A stretch of DNA of 64,000 nt, taken from assembly GCF_020520425.1 (NCBI RefSeq), contig NC_079492.1, positions 145,855,861 through 145,919,860 on the forward strand, given 5' to 3'. The position numbers and the translations under genes are program-made. The notes beneath the pieces are model-generated. The model did not search any database. It had not been told where the DNA came from and worked only from the letters and a program-made list of their open reading frames with translations. The number at the start of each line of letters is the position of its first letter. Position 1 is the stretch's first letter. This stretch comes from Spinacia oleracea (taxonomy: Eukaryota; Streptophyta; Magnoliopsida; Caryophyllales; Amaranthaceae). This document shows positions 1-11,386 of this stretch, piece by piece.

Positions 1-110
1 AGTAATTGTTGAGTAATATGCAGTATAAGTAATTTGGCATAGCAATTGAACTCTTTCTCTAACAGCTGACTATCCCGACTTGTCAGAAGTCAGAACAGTG
101 AAGATTTCTC

Positions 111-1803
111 ATGAAAGAAACCTATAAAGATCTACCGGAAGAGTGTTGGGATCAAATTTTAAGCCGACTAGATCATCATCAACAATGGGAATCATTGTCT
201 CTTGTCTCCAAAACTTTTCTCTCTGTAATTAATCACATGCGAACTAGCCTTAAAGTAATCAACCCCTCGATTGAGGTCCTCTCTAAACAACTTCAGAGAT
301 TCCCGCGTCTCAAGAAGTTTGATCTAAGTGACATTAGTAAATCTCTTGAAGATGCTCTTTATGAGATTGCATTATCCGGGGTGGATATTGAGGAATTGAA
401 CATTTCACGTTCATCAAATCCTCCCATAAAAATAAAATTGCTAGAAGAGTTGAGCTCCAAAATGAAGAATTTGATTGCTTTCAATCCAACTTAAGCGACA
501 ACGACCTGGTGGTCTTATCAGATTGCTTTCCCTCACTAGAGGTGGTAGATATAAGTCTTCCACGCTCTAGAGGTATAACCGATGAAGGTGTTGTTGTACT
601 ATCAAAGAATCTCAAGCGCTTACAAGAAATCAGTCTTACTTGTATTTCAGATGAGTCTGTCATTCTAACTGCAAGCATCTGACAGAGATCGTGCTTCGGT
701 CTTGCTCCTATGTGAGTCAAACTGCACTGTCTTTTGCAACGGAAAATACTCATTCCCTCAGATCTCTTATCTTTGCCGCAGATTTTTTTGACCCAATTGA
801 ATTCACAAATCCATTCAAATTTTCTAAACGTATTAGCACAATTGACTTGTGCAACGTGGATATCTCTGATGATCTTCTCTATGAGATGGCGAAATCAGAT
901 CTTTTGTTGGTACACTTTCATCTCAGAAGGTGTAGAAATTTCACTCTCAATGGTATATATGTTCTTTTGAATGCGTATCAGTCCTTACAGTCTTTCACCC
1001 TGACGGATACATATATTCTCACTGATGAATCTATGATGAATATTTGTCTGTTTATCCGTAAGCTGATCTCCATAAACCTAGATGGTTGTGACGAGCTAAC
1101 TGCTGCAAGTTTTGATGCTGTCTCCTCAGCTTGTCCCCGTCTTGAACATCTTCGTATGGACTCATTATCTACGCGGAATGATTTTGATGTAATATCTTGT
1201 GCTTCAGGATCCATAGTCAACCCATGTTTAACATATGCCGCTTTGAGAGGCCATATGCTTTCAGGAGTCCTGCATACCTTGCCGAATTTGCAGTTTCTAA
1301 AAGTTCATCATTTTTCCGATTCCTGTGAATTAGACATTGCTGTTATCCTAAAGTATTGCCGTGGACTAAGGCAATTAGTAATACTTGGTGCTGGGAAATT
1401 CAAGGTCAGTGAAGAAATTAGCAAGCTGGAGTGTTTGAGTCTAGAGAGATCGCAAGGGACGAATGATCAGATGCTGGAAATGCTTGGGAAGAGATGCCAA
1501 AGGCTTCTTTACTTGAACTTGACAGGTTGCTGTAATGTAACTGAACGAGGATTGAGGGCGATTGTGGAGCATTGCAAACAACTCAGATATATTAACTTGG
1601 ATTGGTGTCATCAGGTGAACCCAAGTTTTATCAGTTGGATGGTGAGCTCATGTCCCTCTCTAAGGAAAATAGTTTCCACAGGTAGATGGGGTCTTTATGA
1701 AGATGAGAGGCAGAGCTTTTTAAGACAAGGATGTCTTGTTATTCCAGGTACCTACGACGAATCAGAGCTGCAAGATAATCTGAATTCTTCAGACTTTGAT
1801 TAA
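111..1803 (+). pseudogene. F-box/LRR-repeat protein gene, frame broken twice
   Basis: The N-terminus (residues about 6-45, starting LPEECWDQIL) is an F-box, the part that docks on SKP1 in SCF ubiquitin ligases. The rest is leucine-rich repeats of the cysteine-containing type (for example CQRLLYLNLTGCCNVTERGL), which normally bind the substrate. Similarity runs without a gap from 111 to the stop at 1803, but in three frames: 111 to about 485, about 491 to 662, then about 664 to 1803. The switches are single-base shifts near 485-491 and near 662-664, too small to be introns. The last frame has no ATG at its beginning. Joined, the product would be about 560 aa, usual for F-box/LRR proteins. It is either a recent pseudogene or a gene with two assembly errors; the family call is firm, the exact orthologue is not. 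Confidence 0.8.
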
Positions 1804-3660
1804 CACACATGACTGAACCTTTTGATAGTTTTCTTGCTGAAATACGTGGTGTGATGGTTTCATACAGCGGACAGTTTATGATTTAAGTTCAGTACTGTAC
1901 TTTGTATTTCGTACAAATGTGCGTTTCTGGCCATCTTTCTAAACCCTAAACACGAGAAGTCGAGGATGAATAGGGGTGGTCTGATATATGGCTATATATT
2001 GTGGATTATTTTTTGTATACCTCTTGAGAATTTTAGATGTTGAATGCATTTTGATGTTGATCTTTTTCTCTAAATCTTTTAGCCTGGCATCCCTATTGCT
2101 ATCATATTATCATAAACTTTAATTTATTTCTCTAGAGTGGAGACCTTAACTAGCACAGTTTTCATAAGTTTCTTGGGTCGTGAACAAAGTAGATCTTGCA
2201 TTTGAAACATCTTGTTCAAGCTCGGTTCGTTTAAAAGATTTTGTGTTCGTGAACGACTCATTTATTAATCGAGCCGAGTTTATAAACGAGCTTTTTTCAT
2301 GAACGAGTTTTCTTAAACGAGCGCGCTTTAGATTATAACCACTTGAAAATCTAACAAATTATAATCATATCTAATAATAAAGATTAAAGTACATTACTTT
2401 ATTAGATAAACAAACTAATAATTTAGAAAGAGTCAAAGAGCGCTAATTTAGCAATTAAAATTTTTTATTTCAAAATATTTTTATTCTATTATAGATTTCA
2501 AAAATTCAAAAACATGATTTTTATTTATATTAGAAGGTAAAATATGATACATAACATAAATGAACGAGTTGTTCATGAACTTAAATGAACGAGCATACCT
2601 ATTTTCATGTTCAAGCTCGTTTATTAAACGAGCTTCAAAAGTTGTTCAAGCTCGACTCGTTTAATAAATGAACGAACATGAATGAGCTTTAAATGAGCCC
2701 AAGCCCGAGTAGTTTATTGACCGGCTCGACTCATTTGCACCCCTATGTATGATCCCATAGCTACTTTGTCCATAATCAAATACACAAACATTATATCCAT
2801 CTAAAACGGATCTTATAAGAGATTCACTGTGAGCATGTAATTCTTCTGCATGCAAAATCAAAATCAAACCAGATAAAAATATATCAAACTCATTGATAAG
2901 GAAGAAAAGTGCGTAATTAATAATGTGCAACATAGGCAATTTAGAAGGTGGACCATGGTGCACCTTAAGAACACTAGTATATAATTTAAAGAACATCTGG
3001 TTACGAGAAAAAGAACATGAGTATTTTTTTATTTAGGTTTTTAATAAATAGTAAAATAATATATTATTTTTTTAAAAAAAAAGTGAAATATTATATCGCA
3101 TGTTCTTTTGCTATAGTGTCATGTTCTTTTACTTATGCACATATGTTCTTTTGGTACACCATGCTCTATGTGCACCACGGTCCATAGTCCACGAATTGAT
3201 ATTCTTGCCTTGGGCAGCGGTTATTTCAAATACATTGTTAAATGAGAAAACCGTTTTTCTCTTGCTCCGATGAGGATTAACAATGGTTAAATGGGGTAAG
3301 TCATACACTATCACATCTGCTGAAGAGAATTCACTACGTAATAACCTCAAACTCTAAGTTTGTTCTTCCTTTTAAAAAAAAAAAAAATGTAATGATCATG
3401 TTTTTGGCAAAAAGGTAAATTTTTTGACAAGAATTATTGAAATCTCTTTTGCTTATATTCTCATTGATTGATTAATGACTTGTGTTAAATGCTCTTCCTT
3501 GTAGGTTGGGTGGATGTCATAAAGACACACCCCATCCAAGTAGCTCATTGACGCCCTCTTCCAAGTTTGTTGCTCCCACCACCCTTCCCCCTTAAAGTTG
3601 TTATCAAACGCCCTTTATGATGTTTCAATCACTGTTTGATCGATGTTTCTCTGTCTAAAT
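1804..3660. other. Non-coding spacer with degenerate GAACGAG-rich repeat
   Basis: The first 250 bases look like a 3' flank of the F-box gene. From about 2200 to 2745 there is a repeat built of alternating GAACGAG and CTCGTTC motifs, so many short palindromes are present. It ends in GCACCCCTA, the reverse of a TAGGGGTG end seen in some hAT elements, but I found no matching left end or target-site duplication. The rest (2750-3660) is AT-rich; the short reading frames there have no recognisable features. Confidence 0.4.
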
Positions 3661-3663
3661 TAT

Positions 3664-4415
3664 GGCCTTGTTTGGCAAATGGCTTTTTGCTGGCTTTTTG
3701 GTTGGCTTTTGGCTGTTGGCTTTTTAATCTGGTCAAACAGCCAAAAAAATATGTTTGGTAACTGGCTTTTTAGCTTGCATAAAAGCCAGCTTTTGACAAG
3801 AGTTGGCTTTTGGCTTTTCACTATCTAAATTACTTTTTTGTCCTTGTTTTTTACTAATTAACTAATAATTAATAATTAATAATTAATAATTAATATTAAA
3901 AATTACGGAGTATTAATTAATGACTAATAACTAAAAGTGAATAATTAATTAATAATTAGTCATTAATTATTAATGATTAATTAATAATTAATAATTATTA
4001 TTAATTTAATTATTATTAATATAATTATTATTAATTATTAATTATTAATCATTGATTATTTATTATTACTCCGTAGTTATTAATTATTACTCCGCAATTA
4101 TTAATTAAAATAATAATCTAAATACTATTGCATAAAGTAATTTATTTTTAATTTATATTTTATTTATTTGTAATTACGTTTTACTCCGTACACAATACAC
4201 AGTATGTATTGAAAAATGAATAAAAGACATTAAATGTCCTTAAATGTCATTTTACATAGCTACAGCCAACAGCCAACAACTGATTTTACCAAACATATTT
4301 GTAACCAATCCATAGTCAAACAGCCAACAAAAGCAGCCAAGTTGAACAGCTAGTCAAACCAGCCAAGTAAAACAGCCGACAGCCAACCGCCAACAGCCAA
4401 TTGCCAAACAGGGCC
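3664..4415. mobile_element. MITE-like element, TIR GGCC(C/T)TGTTTGGCAA
   Basis: The left end reads GGCCTTGTTTGGCAAATGGC and the right end is its near-exact reverse complement. A 3-bp TAT lies directly outside each end. Inside each terminus are many short copies of TTGGCTTTT (left) or AGCCAACAGCC (right). The core is almost pure AT, made of AATAATTAATAATTA repeats. No transposase is present. The end sequence resembles PIF/Harbinger ends, but TAT is not the usual TWA duplication and the subterminal repeats would also fit hAT, so the superfamily is open. Confidence 0.7.
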
Positions 4416-4673
4416 TATATGTTGTTTTCTTATAATATATATAACTAGTCTTATACTCTTATATGCATGTGATGTGTATGAGATAATATTAGAACTTTAA
4501 CGCTCAATTATAACTCTTGTTAATTACCCTACAATCAACTCTTGAGATAAGAGATTTCTCTAACTACTTTTGAACTTATCTCGTTCCAATATAATGTTCC
4601 CATTATATTTTATATAATTGAATTTAGTAGTTTTGATGATCGGAGGAAAATAATTAAGACGACAATAATTAAA

Positions 4674-6456
4674 CGGATTTTTCATGAAATACCCCCGAAT
4701 TATGGCGTAATTCACCAAATGCCCCTCGACTTTCAGAAATTCACCAAATGCCCCTCACAAATGACTTAATACCCAAAATACCCTTACTAATGACGCGCCG
4801 TTAGTCCTCCGTTAGCCTAATTTTTAAATTCACCAAATACCCCTATTTTATTACTTATTTCATATAATACCCCTATTCTGAAACTTAATTCACCAAATAC
4901 ACATAACTTAAAATTACCCATTTTGATGTTCAGCGGCTAGTTTTTATGTTTGAAAATTAGCCGTTGCTTATTGTTTGCTTATAAAAACCCCTTTTCTGAC
5001 TATTTATTGTAGTTTTTCTATTGTTTTGTTAATTTCATATCATTTTTGTCATGAGTTTTACTTTCAAAATCATCATCCACACCCATGAATCCACATATGT
5101 AAGAGTCCCAAACAATTTCTAATATTATGGGAGGAAATTTCCATCTGAGGCTCCGATACAACACTCAGTAAGTTTCAATTATGATCCAATAAGTTCAGGC
5201 CTCATCCAGTAAAGACAATGCACTTTAGCTGAGCAAAAGGCCAAAAAACCCCATTTTCAAAGGGATCTTATGTAAGTGAAGCTGAAGTAATTCAATCTAA
5301 AGCTAACACCTTAATTTTCTTATTGTCCGAATGGTAAAGAAACTAAGAAATCAAGTTCAATAACACATACATTTTTATCACAACCTCGATTTCAACTTGG
5401 ATTCATGATGTGAAAATCTTGAGTTTGGAGGCAAATCTTTGTGTCAAGATTCATGTTTTTTCACTGGTTCATGAGCTTTGGAACATACCTTAGTTTCATT
5501 TTTTTTTCTTGTTCCCTCAAATCCAAAAATAGACATTTGTCCATAAATCTGACCATGTCAATAGGACCTAGCTCAAAAGAAAAGTGGGAAAACCTTTATG
5601 CCTCGACTGTAAGGTTGAGAGAAAGTTAGGAGATTGAAGAAAGATGTTTGGAGGCAGTAGAGACAGAAGACAAAAGGGAGTTAACGTTAAATATGTGGCA
5701 TGGAAGCAATAGAAGCCGAGGTAGCTGGAACATATGCGTTAGAATAAAATTAATAAGAGCTTTATTTTTAATCTGTTTGCATATGTTAAAGATATTTCCC
5801 ATATTGAAAAAGGAATACCTTCCGATTGCGTGGTAAATATAATTAATTGGTCACATAAAGAATAAGGTACAAAAGAAGTAGCTATTTTCTTGAAGAGTTG
5901 CGACGTTTTGAGGTGTTTTTAGGAGTGTTTTCTGTTTTAGTGTTGTACCGGAGCTTCAGATTGAGTGTTGTATCAGATATTCGGATGTCAAATTTTCTCC
6001 CATGATAACAAAATTTATTTGGGACTCTTACATATGTGGACTCATTGGGTGTGGATGATGATTTTGAAAGAAAACTCATGACAAAAATGATATGAAATTA
6101 ACAAAATAATAGGAAAACTACAATAAATCGTCAGAAAAAGAGTATTTATAAGCAAACAATAAGCAACGGCTAATTTTCAAACACAAAAACTAGTCGTTGA
6201 GCATCAAAATGAGTAATTTTAAGTTATTGGTATTTGGTGAATTAAGTTTCTGAATAAGGGTATTTGGTGAAATAAGTATTAAAATAGAGGTATTTGGTGA
6301 ATTTGAAAATTAGGTTAACGGAGGACTAACGGCGCATCATTAGTAAGGGTATTTTGGGTATTAAGTCATTTGTGAGGGGCATTTGGTGAATTTCTGAAAG
6401 TCGAGGGGCATTTGGTGAATTACGCCAAAATTCGGGGGTATTTCATGAAAAATCCG
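4674..6456. mobile_element. Foldback Mutator-like element, ~500-bp inverted repeats
   Basis: Both ends begin CGGATTTTTCATGAAATACC and form an inverted repeat of roughly 500 bp (about 4674-5170 against 5940-6456). A perfect 9-bp direct repeat, ATAATTAAA, flanks it at 4665-4673 and 6457-6465. A 9-bp duplication with long inverted repeats is the mark of Mutator-like elements. The repeats carry a phrase like CACCAAATNCCCCT several times. The ~770-bp middle has only reading frames of about 60 codons and no MURA-type transposase, so the copy is non-autonomous. Confidence 0.88.
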
Positions 6457-6574
6457 ATAATTAAATTATCCAATATTTTGAATTGCATCCAGTGTACTCA
6501 AGTATATCTTCATTGGTATTGGTGGCTAGTCCGTTACCCCTTGTCATTCCAAATATGAACACAGCTTCATATTA

Positions 6575-7013
6575 CTCCCTCAGCCCCTCCATTTCTTTTT
6601 GATGTATCCATTTGAAATCTGGTGTGGTTTTTAAGAAAATTGGAATCTTGATTTGTATGGGTATAAGTGTAATGATTTGGTGTAAGAGAAATGATTGAGT
6701 GTAAGAGATTATAATAAATAAAGGAGTGAGAAAATAATAAAGAAATAAAGTAAGAGAGAGGAGTGATAATGATTGGTGATAAAGTAGGTGAGAGAGTGAG
6801 TATATGGGGAAGGGAAAAGAATTAAATATTATGGGTGGGGAAAATTAGGTGGGAATATGGGTAAAATCTTTAGGTATTTATGTAATTAGATAGAAATGTA
6901 AGGGTATTTTAGGATAAAATGTATGTCCAAAAATATAATAGATTCTAAATAAATACAACAATACGAAACGCTTAAAATGGAAACGGATACAACAATAAAA
7001 AAAACGGAGGGAA
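6575..7013. mobile_element. Stowaway-type MITE
   Basis: The ends are CTCCCTCAGCCCCTCCATTT on the left and the reverse of TTCCCTCCGTTTTTTTTATT on the right. TA dinucleotides lie just outside (6573-6574 and 7014-7015). This fits Tc1/mariner-derived Stowaway elements. It has no coding capacity, and the two arms have diverged in the middle. Confidence 0.75.
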
Positions 7014-7019
7014 TATGAT

Positions 7020-7398
7020 GGAAATTTGGTGAAACACTACCTTTAAGTTTGGTGGTTTTGTGAATTGCTACCTTTTAAAAAGGAAATTATATTTTACTAC
7101 CTTATAAGTTTGGTTTGTTTGACTAACACTACCATTTGCCGTTTTTTGTTAATGTTTTACGTCTTTGGACTCCACTACAACGGTTATTTTAATATGGCAA
7201 ATGCACAAAATGACAAATAAACAGAGATATTTAAAAGAATAGAAGAAATACACGACGGAAAACATTAACGAAAAACGTCAAATGGTAGTGTTAGTCAAAC
7301 AAACCAAACTTATAAGGTAGTTAAATTAAAAAAAGGTTTTTATAAGTTAGCAATTCACAAAATCACCAAGTTTAAAGGTAGAGTTTTACAAAATTTCC
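7020..7398. mobile_element. TIR element inserted beside the Stowaway copy
   Basis: Inverted repeats of about 150 bp begin GGAAATTT(T/G)GT and contain the matching phrase ACTACCTTATAAGTTTGGTT on both sides. A direct repeat TATGAT flanks the element (7014-7019 and 7399-7404). It carries no gene. The long inverted repeats suggest a small Mutator-like relative, although the visible duplication is 6 bp rather than 9. Confidence 0.7.
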
Positions 7399-7613
7399 TA
7401 TGATTTACGCTATTCGAAATATTTATCGGGTAAGTCAAAACCCGAATCCAAAATCAACCAGAGTCCAATCGAGAACGAAAACAATACGAAGTACTTTTTT
7501 TGCAGTATTCTTTCAGCATCATCATCATCATCATCAATTCATCATCAGTGCACAAATCCAGCAATCATTCTAACAAAAATACAGATCTCTTTGCGCAATT
7601 CAGTCTTCAATAA

Positions 7614-7682
7614 TGCCTGTAAGTAAGCTTTTCTCTCTCCAATTCGTTCTATCGATTTTGGTTTACTTTTTTTGCAGTAGCT
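7614..7682 (+). promoter_or_regulatory. Two-codon upstream ORF created by leader splicing
   Basis: The leader contains ATG CCT directly before the donor GTAAGT at 7620. Joining to the acceptor after 7679 gives ATG-CCT-TAG, a minimal upstream frame with the splice junction before its stop. Unspliced message would read on into the intron. Such minimal frames can lower downstream translation in plants; that role here is inference. Confidence 0.45.
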
Positions 7683-7709
7683 AATTAGATCTCCGACCCA
7701 TTTTTGGAA

Positions 7710-8247
7710 ATGGGCAATAATAAATTTGGATATTGGCAGATTGGAAAATTGATAGAAGTAGACCCACCAAGTCCAGTGAGGTATTTGATCGGAGCAATGG
7801 TGATGATGATCGGCGTCGTATTTCCGCTGGGTTATATGATGTTTCGCAACAAGCGTGTTCCTTCTTCTCCCTCTTTCTCCAAACAGACGTAGGTATCTCT
7901 TTACCCCCCATTTTCCAGATTCTCATTGCACTTCAATTTAATTTGTAATTGTGTAATTTAGGTTTTCTCCAATTTTCGAGGATTTTGCATTTGTTGAAGA
8001 ATTCTTATTGTTGTTGTGAAGAAGTTGAAATTTTTAATAGTTAGTGGGTTAAATGTTCATTAAGATCCTTTTTTGATGTGAAATTGAATTTGATTGCAGT
8101 TTACTTGAAAATTTGGTTGATGGTTTGATTGTTCATTTAGTGATGTAAATGAATTTAGTTTTCCCTTGGTTTTAATTTCCAAAAAACTTTGGAAGGATTT
8201 CAAGGGTGTGATTTGGTTGTATTTTCAGGAACAAGGGCTTGATATGA
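7710..8247 (+). CDS. Small single-pass membrane protein (65 aa), function unknown
   Basis: Coding exons are 7710-7888 and 8229-8247. The intron starts GTAGGT and ends TTTCAG, and the splice extends the protein past an in-frame TAG to end in TNKGLI. A second intron (about 7620-7679, GTAAGT to TTGCAG) lies in the 5' leader. The protein starts MGNNKFGYWQ, has a proline-containing stretch (DPPSP, residues about 19-23), one hydrophobic helix at residues about 24-46, then a basic serine-rich tail. The loop-helix-basic layout suggests a membrane protein with its tail in the cytosol or an organelle. The sequence looks like a conserved plant family of this size, but I cannot assign a function. The start is the first in-frame ATG in the spliced message. 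A (CAT)n run sits in the leader at about 7518-7535. Confidence 0.75.
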
Positions 8248-9750
8248 GCAATTTTGATCTTAGACGAGATTATAGATTTCATCGGCGTGTCCATTTGGGT
8301 ATGAAGAGTAACATAAGAAAAAATGTAATGTAATGCACTGACTGATGCAGATAGTAGTCATGTAAATGTATGGTCATATGGAATTGATGATTCTTGTTAT
8401 ATGAGAAAGGGGTTTTGAGTTTTTATTTTATGGAAATGCTCATTGAACAATGTGGTATTGCTTCCTTATTGTTTTCTTCAGCTTAATTTTGATTCAGTTC
8501 TATGGATTTTGATGATTCATGTTGACTTCATATATGGAAAATATAAAAGTTTATTTGATAGATGTTGTTGCTGTGCACCCCATTAATTCAGTTCTTGGAA
8601 CTCTCTGGATTTTCTAATTATGTTTTTATGTGGAACCTAGAGACTTAGAGTTGATTTACTTAGATATCATCTTCCTTTCCTTTTGATGATACAGCTCAGA
8701 GACTCATCTTTCTGGGCTGAGTTCGTAGTTGCATTTTGAACTTAAGCCTAATATAACCTCCCTTATTTGAATTTAGAAATGAACTAAATTTATATTGGGG
8801 AAATGCTAGTGTTTAGTGGCTTGGAAAAGAGATGGACTTATGGCTGGATTGACAGACAGTTGGCATAAACGAGCAGACTTTTGAGAAAGCTTCTTCTCTT
8901 TAGGGTTAGGAGTTTAAGTTTTGAATAATCTGGGGCCTTTGGATTGGTGGAATAAGTGATGTACAATGCAGTGAACAGCATGCTTGAATCTTTAGGATTG
9001 AAGACATGGGTTGGTTGGTTTTGGTTTCTAGGGCTGCTTACATTAACTGATTGGTGTCCTGCTTACATTACTATTTTTATCACCTACGAAATACTTTGTA
9101 TATAATTACGGGAGGAGTGTCATGAGGAAATCAAGGGATGCTTCAAATGAGGCATCTAACTTTGTTAGAAATCTCACTAATCTTTCATTTTGGTTGGACT
9201 AAGGCATTATAGGACCTATCACCAACTCGCCACATTCATTTTTCATGACGCTTGTTAAATTTTCTTCATTAGGTATTGCCTGATTTGCCTCTGATCACCC
9301 AGAAGTCCAGAACAGAATAAAGCCTTTTTCTTTGTTGGCAGCGATGAGTGGTGCTACTTTTCTTCGTTAGGTATTGCCTCTGATAGAATTTTATTTTTCA
9401 GTCAATTGGGAAAGAATCAATCACGAAGTTGTCCAATTCCTATTTAAATGGCTTGGGCAAAAAAGATGAATGTGTTTGAGTAGTTAATCTGAACACCTAT
9501 CCTAAAACAAGCACACACTCCCCTGCTCCAATCCCTTTTTGATGATTTCGCTTTTGTTCTGTTTCACTTGTGATTTAAATAGTAAATACCCTTTTTGCTA
9601 GGATTTTTTCTCTCAACCCCTTTCAGCCGTGATGATTTTCAGTGATGAATTTCTTGACTCCGTGTTTTCCATCCCATTTAACTGTTGTCAACTTGTCGCT
9701 CTTCTCATCTTTCCTTTTCTGTTGAAGGAGGTGTTCTAATGCTGTTCTCA
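8248..9750. other. Spacer, no gene seen
   Basis: The first 150 bases are probably the 3' untranslated region of the small membrane protein gene. The remainder has no long reading frame, no recognisable domain and no clear transposon ends. A phrase like CTTCGTTAGGTATTGCCT occurs twice (about 9268 and 9364). Confidence 0.5.
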
Positions 9751-9754
9751 AATT

Positions 9755-9980
9755 ACTTTCCTTTTAGTTTGGAAACTACCTGAGGCCAGAAGTTAACAAA
9801 AAAAAAACCTTCCTCAAGAGATCTATGTACATACTGTATCAAATTACTTTCCTTTTAGTTTAATACTGTCTCAAATTACTTTCCTTTTAGTTTAAGAAGT
9901 TAACAAAAAAACCTTCCTCAAGAGATCTCCCTTGACTTGTGACCCATCAACTTACTTTCCTTTTAGTTTAATACTGTCTC
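9755..9980 (+). repeat. Four direct copies of TTACTTTCCTTTTAGTTT
   Basis: The phrase TTACTTTCCTTTTAGTTT occurs at about 9760, 9844, 9879 and 9953. The stretch AAGTTAACAAAAAAACCTTCCTCAAGAGATCT-like occurs twice (about 9792 and 9897), and TAATACTGTCTCAA occurs twice. These are overlapping local duplications lying directly upstream of the LINE fragment. Confidence 0.75.
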
Positions 9981-9984
9981 AATC

Positions 9985-11386
9985 CAAGCTATACCTGGCG
10001 AGGTATATGGGAGGCTAGATGGGTGGTTCGCCGGGGCATGAGATGAAGGGTGGTAATGGAGAAAGTATTTGAGTTTGGTCCTGACCCTTGGTTACCTGGT
10101 AGGCTGGTACTCAATCGAGGCCCATCTTATCTCCTAGGGGTGCTTCGCCTGCGAGTTTGGAGGTGGGTGCTCTCATAGACCCACTGTCAGGGAGCTGGAA
10201 TGTGCAACTAGTACAAGAACTCTTCCTCCCCTTTGAACACGACAGAGTGCCTGGTATCCTGCTTAGTGCGCGAATGCCGGATGACACGATTTGTTGGGAC
10301 CTTGAGAAGAACGGAAGTACTCGGTGAGGTCTGCTTACAAGGCCATCTTTGGTGATCATAATGCAGAGTCTGCTGCATTTGCTTCGGACGGGAAGGTACT
10401 GTGGTTGAAGGTGTGGAGGCTAAGGGTGCTAAAATCTTTGCCTGGAGAGCTTGCGCAGATGCTTTACCTATGAGGAAGAGTTTGAGTCACCGATTACCCA
10501 ACTATGTGGCTACTTGCAGTATATGCGGTTCATGTGAGGATGAATCAGTAATGCACGCCCTGAAGGACTGCCCGTTAGCTCATGAGGTGTGGAAGGTAAG
10601 TAAGTTCGAATGCCTAGCACTCTTGAGATGCCCCTCCTTAGTTGACTGGTGGGAGTTATGTTTTGAGAAATTGGACAGCGAAGAGATGGAAGAAGTGGTT
10701 ACAATTTGTTGGGCGATCTGGAGTGCGAGAAACAATTGAGGGCATTACCCCCGAGGCGGAGGGTACCCTATGGTATGCATTGAAAATTTGTGCAGAGCTG
10801 CGGGGGGGGGGGGGGAGAGGGGAAGATGGCAGTTGGGAGGGCTGTAGGAGGTGGTGCAGTACACCTTACTGTGTGGGCGAGGCCAAGTGAGGGATGGTTC
10901 AAGGTGAATGTTGATGCGGGTATGTTGGGTGAGGTGGGCACGGGCTTAGGGGTGGTCTGCAGGGATGATGCAGGGGCTTTTTATGCCTGTGCTGCTGTTC
11001 AGTTTAAGCAGGTGTGGCAGCCCGTGGTGGCGGAAGCTATGGCTGTGCTATGGGGTCTTCGTGTGGCCAGGGATGTAGGCTTGGTTATAGTGGTGTTGGA
11101 GAGTGATTGTTTGGTGGTGATTCGTGCTCTGCAAAATCAGCTGCAAGGGTTGAATAGTTTGCATTTGATCATAGATGATATTCTGATGTTAGTTTCTATT
11201 TTTGAAGATGTTACTTGATCCTTTGTTAAACGCAATGGAAACAAAATCGCTCATACTTTGGCTCATCTCCAACCATGGGTGTTTGGCCAAAGGGTGTGGG
11301 AAGACGATATCCCTCCTTGTATTTCGAATTTCTTGAGTTCTGATTTACGGAGTATTATACAATGAGCTACATGCTTCAAAAAAAAA
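9985..11386 (+). mobile_element. 5'-truncated LINE (L1-type) tail: zf-RVT and RNase H
   Basis: The left edge translates to PSYTWRGIWEAR, then RWRVGNGES and DPWLPG, the conserved linker after the reverse transcriptase in plant L1-type LINEs. A zinc-binding domain follows at 10401-10739 (CSICGSCEDE...HALKDCPLAHEVW). An RNase H domain follows at about 10880-11215, with VNVDA, AEAMA and LESDC holding the acidic residues. The frame is interrupted several times, including around a G-run at 10802. An A-run at 11378-11386 is the likely tail. The whole reverse transcriptase is missing, so this is a dead 3' fragment. It lies tail-to-tail with PSD1. Confidence 0.88.

Noticed and set aside
691-1803. A separate LRR gene starting with GTG at 691
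   Set aside because: LRR similarity continues upstream in other frames to the F-box at 111, and plants rarely start at GTG; it is the 3' part of one broken gene.
1968-2745. hAT element bounded by TAGGGGTG at 1971 and CACCCCTA at 2738
   Set aside because: The two ends share only the 8-base tip, and flanking sequences give no 8-bp duplication.
2661-3350. Minus-strand frames of 111 and 73 codons
   Set aside because: No domain, low-complexity repeat background and no splice support.
7889-7892. Stop codon of the small membrane protein at 7890-7892
   Set aside because: A GT-AG intron beginning at 7889 removes this TAG and gives a six-residue second coding exon; the spliced model is preferred, although intron retention would give the shorter 60-aa form.
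10790-11218. Stand-alone RNase H-like host gene
   Set aside because: It follows the zinc-binding domain and linker in the order typical for plant LINEs and ends in an A-run.
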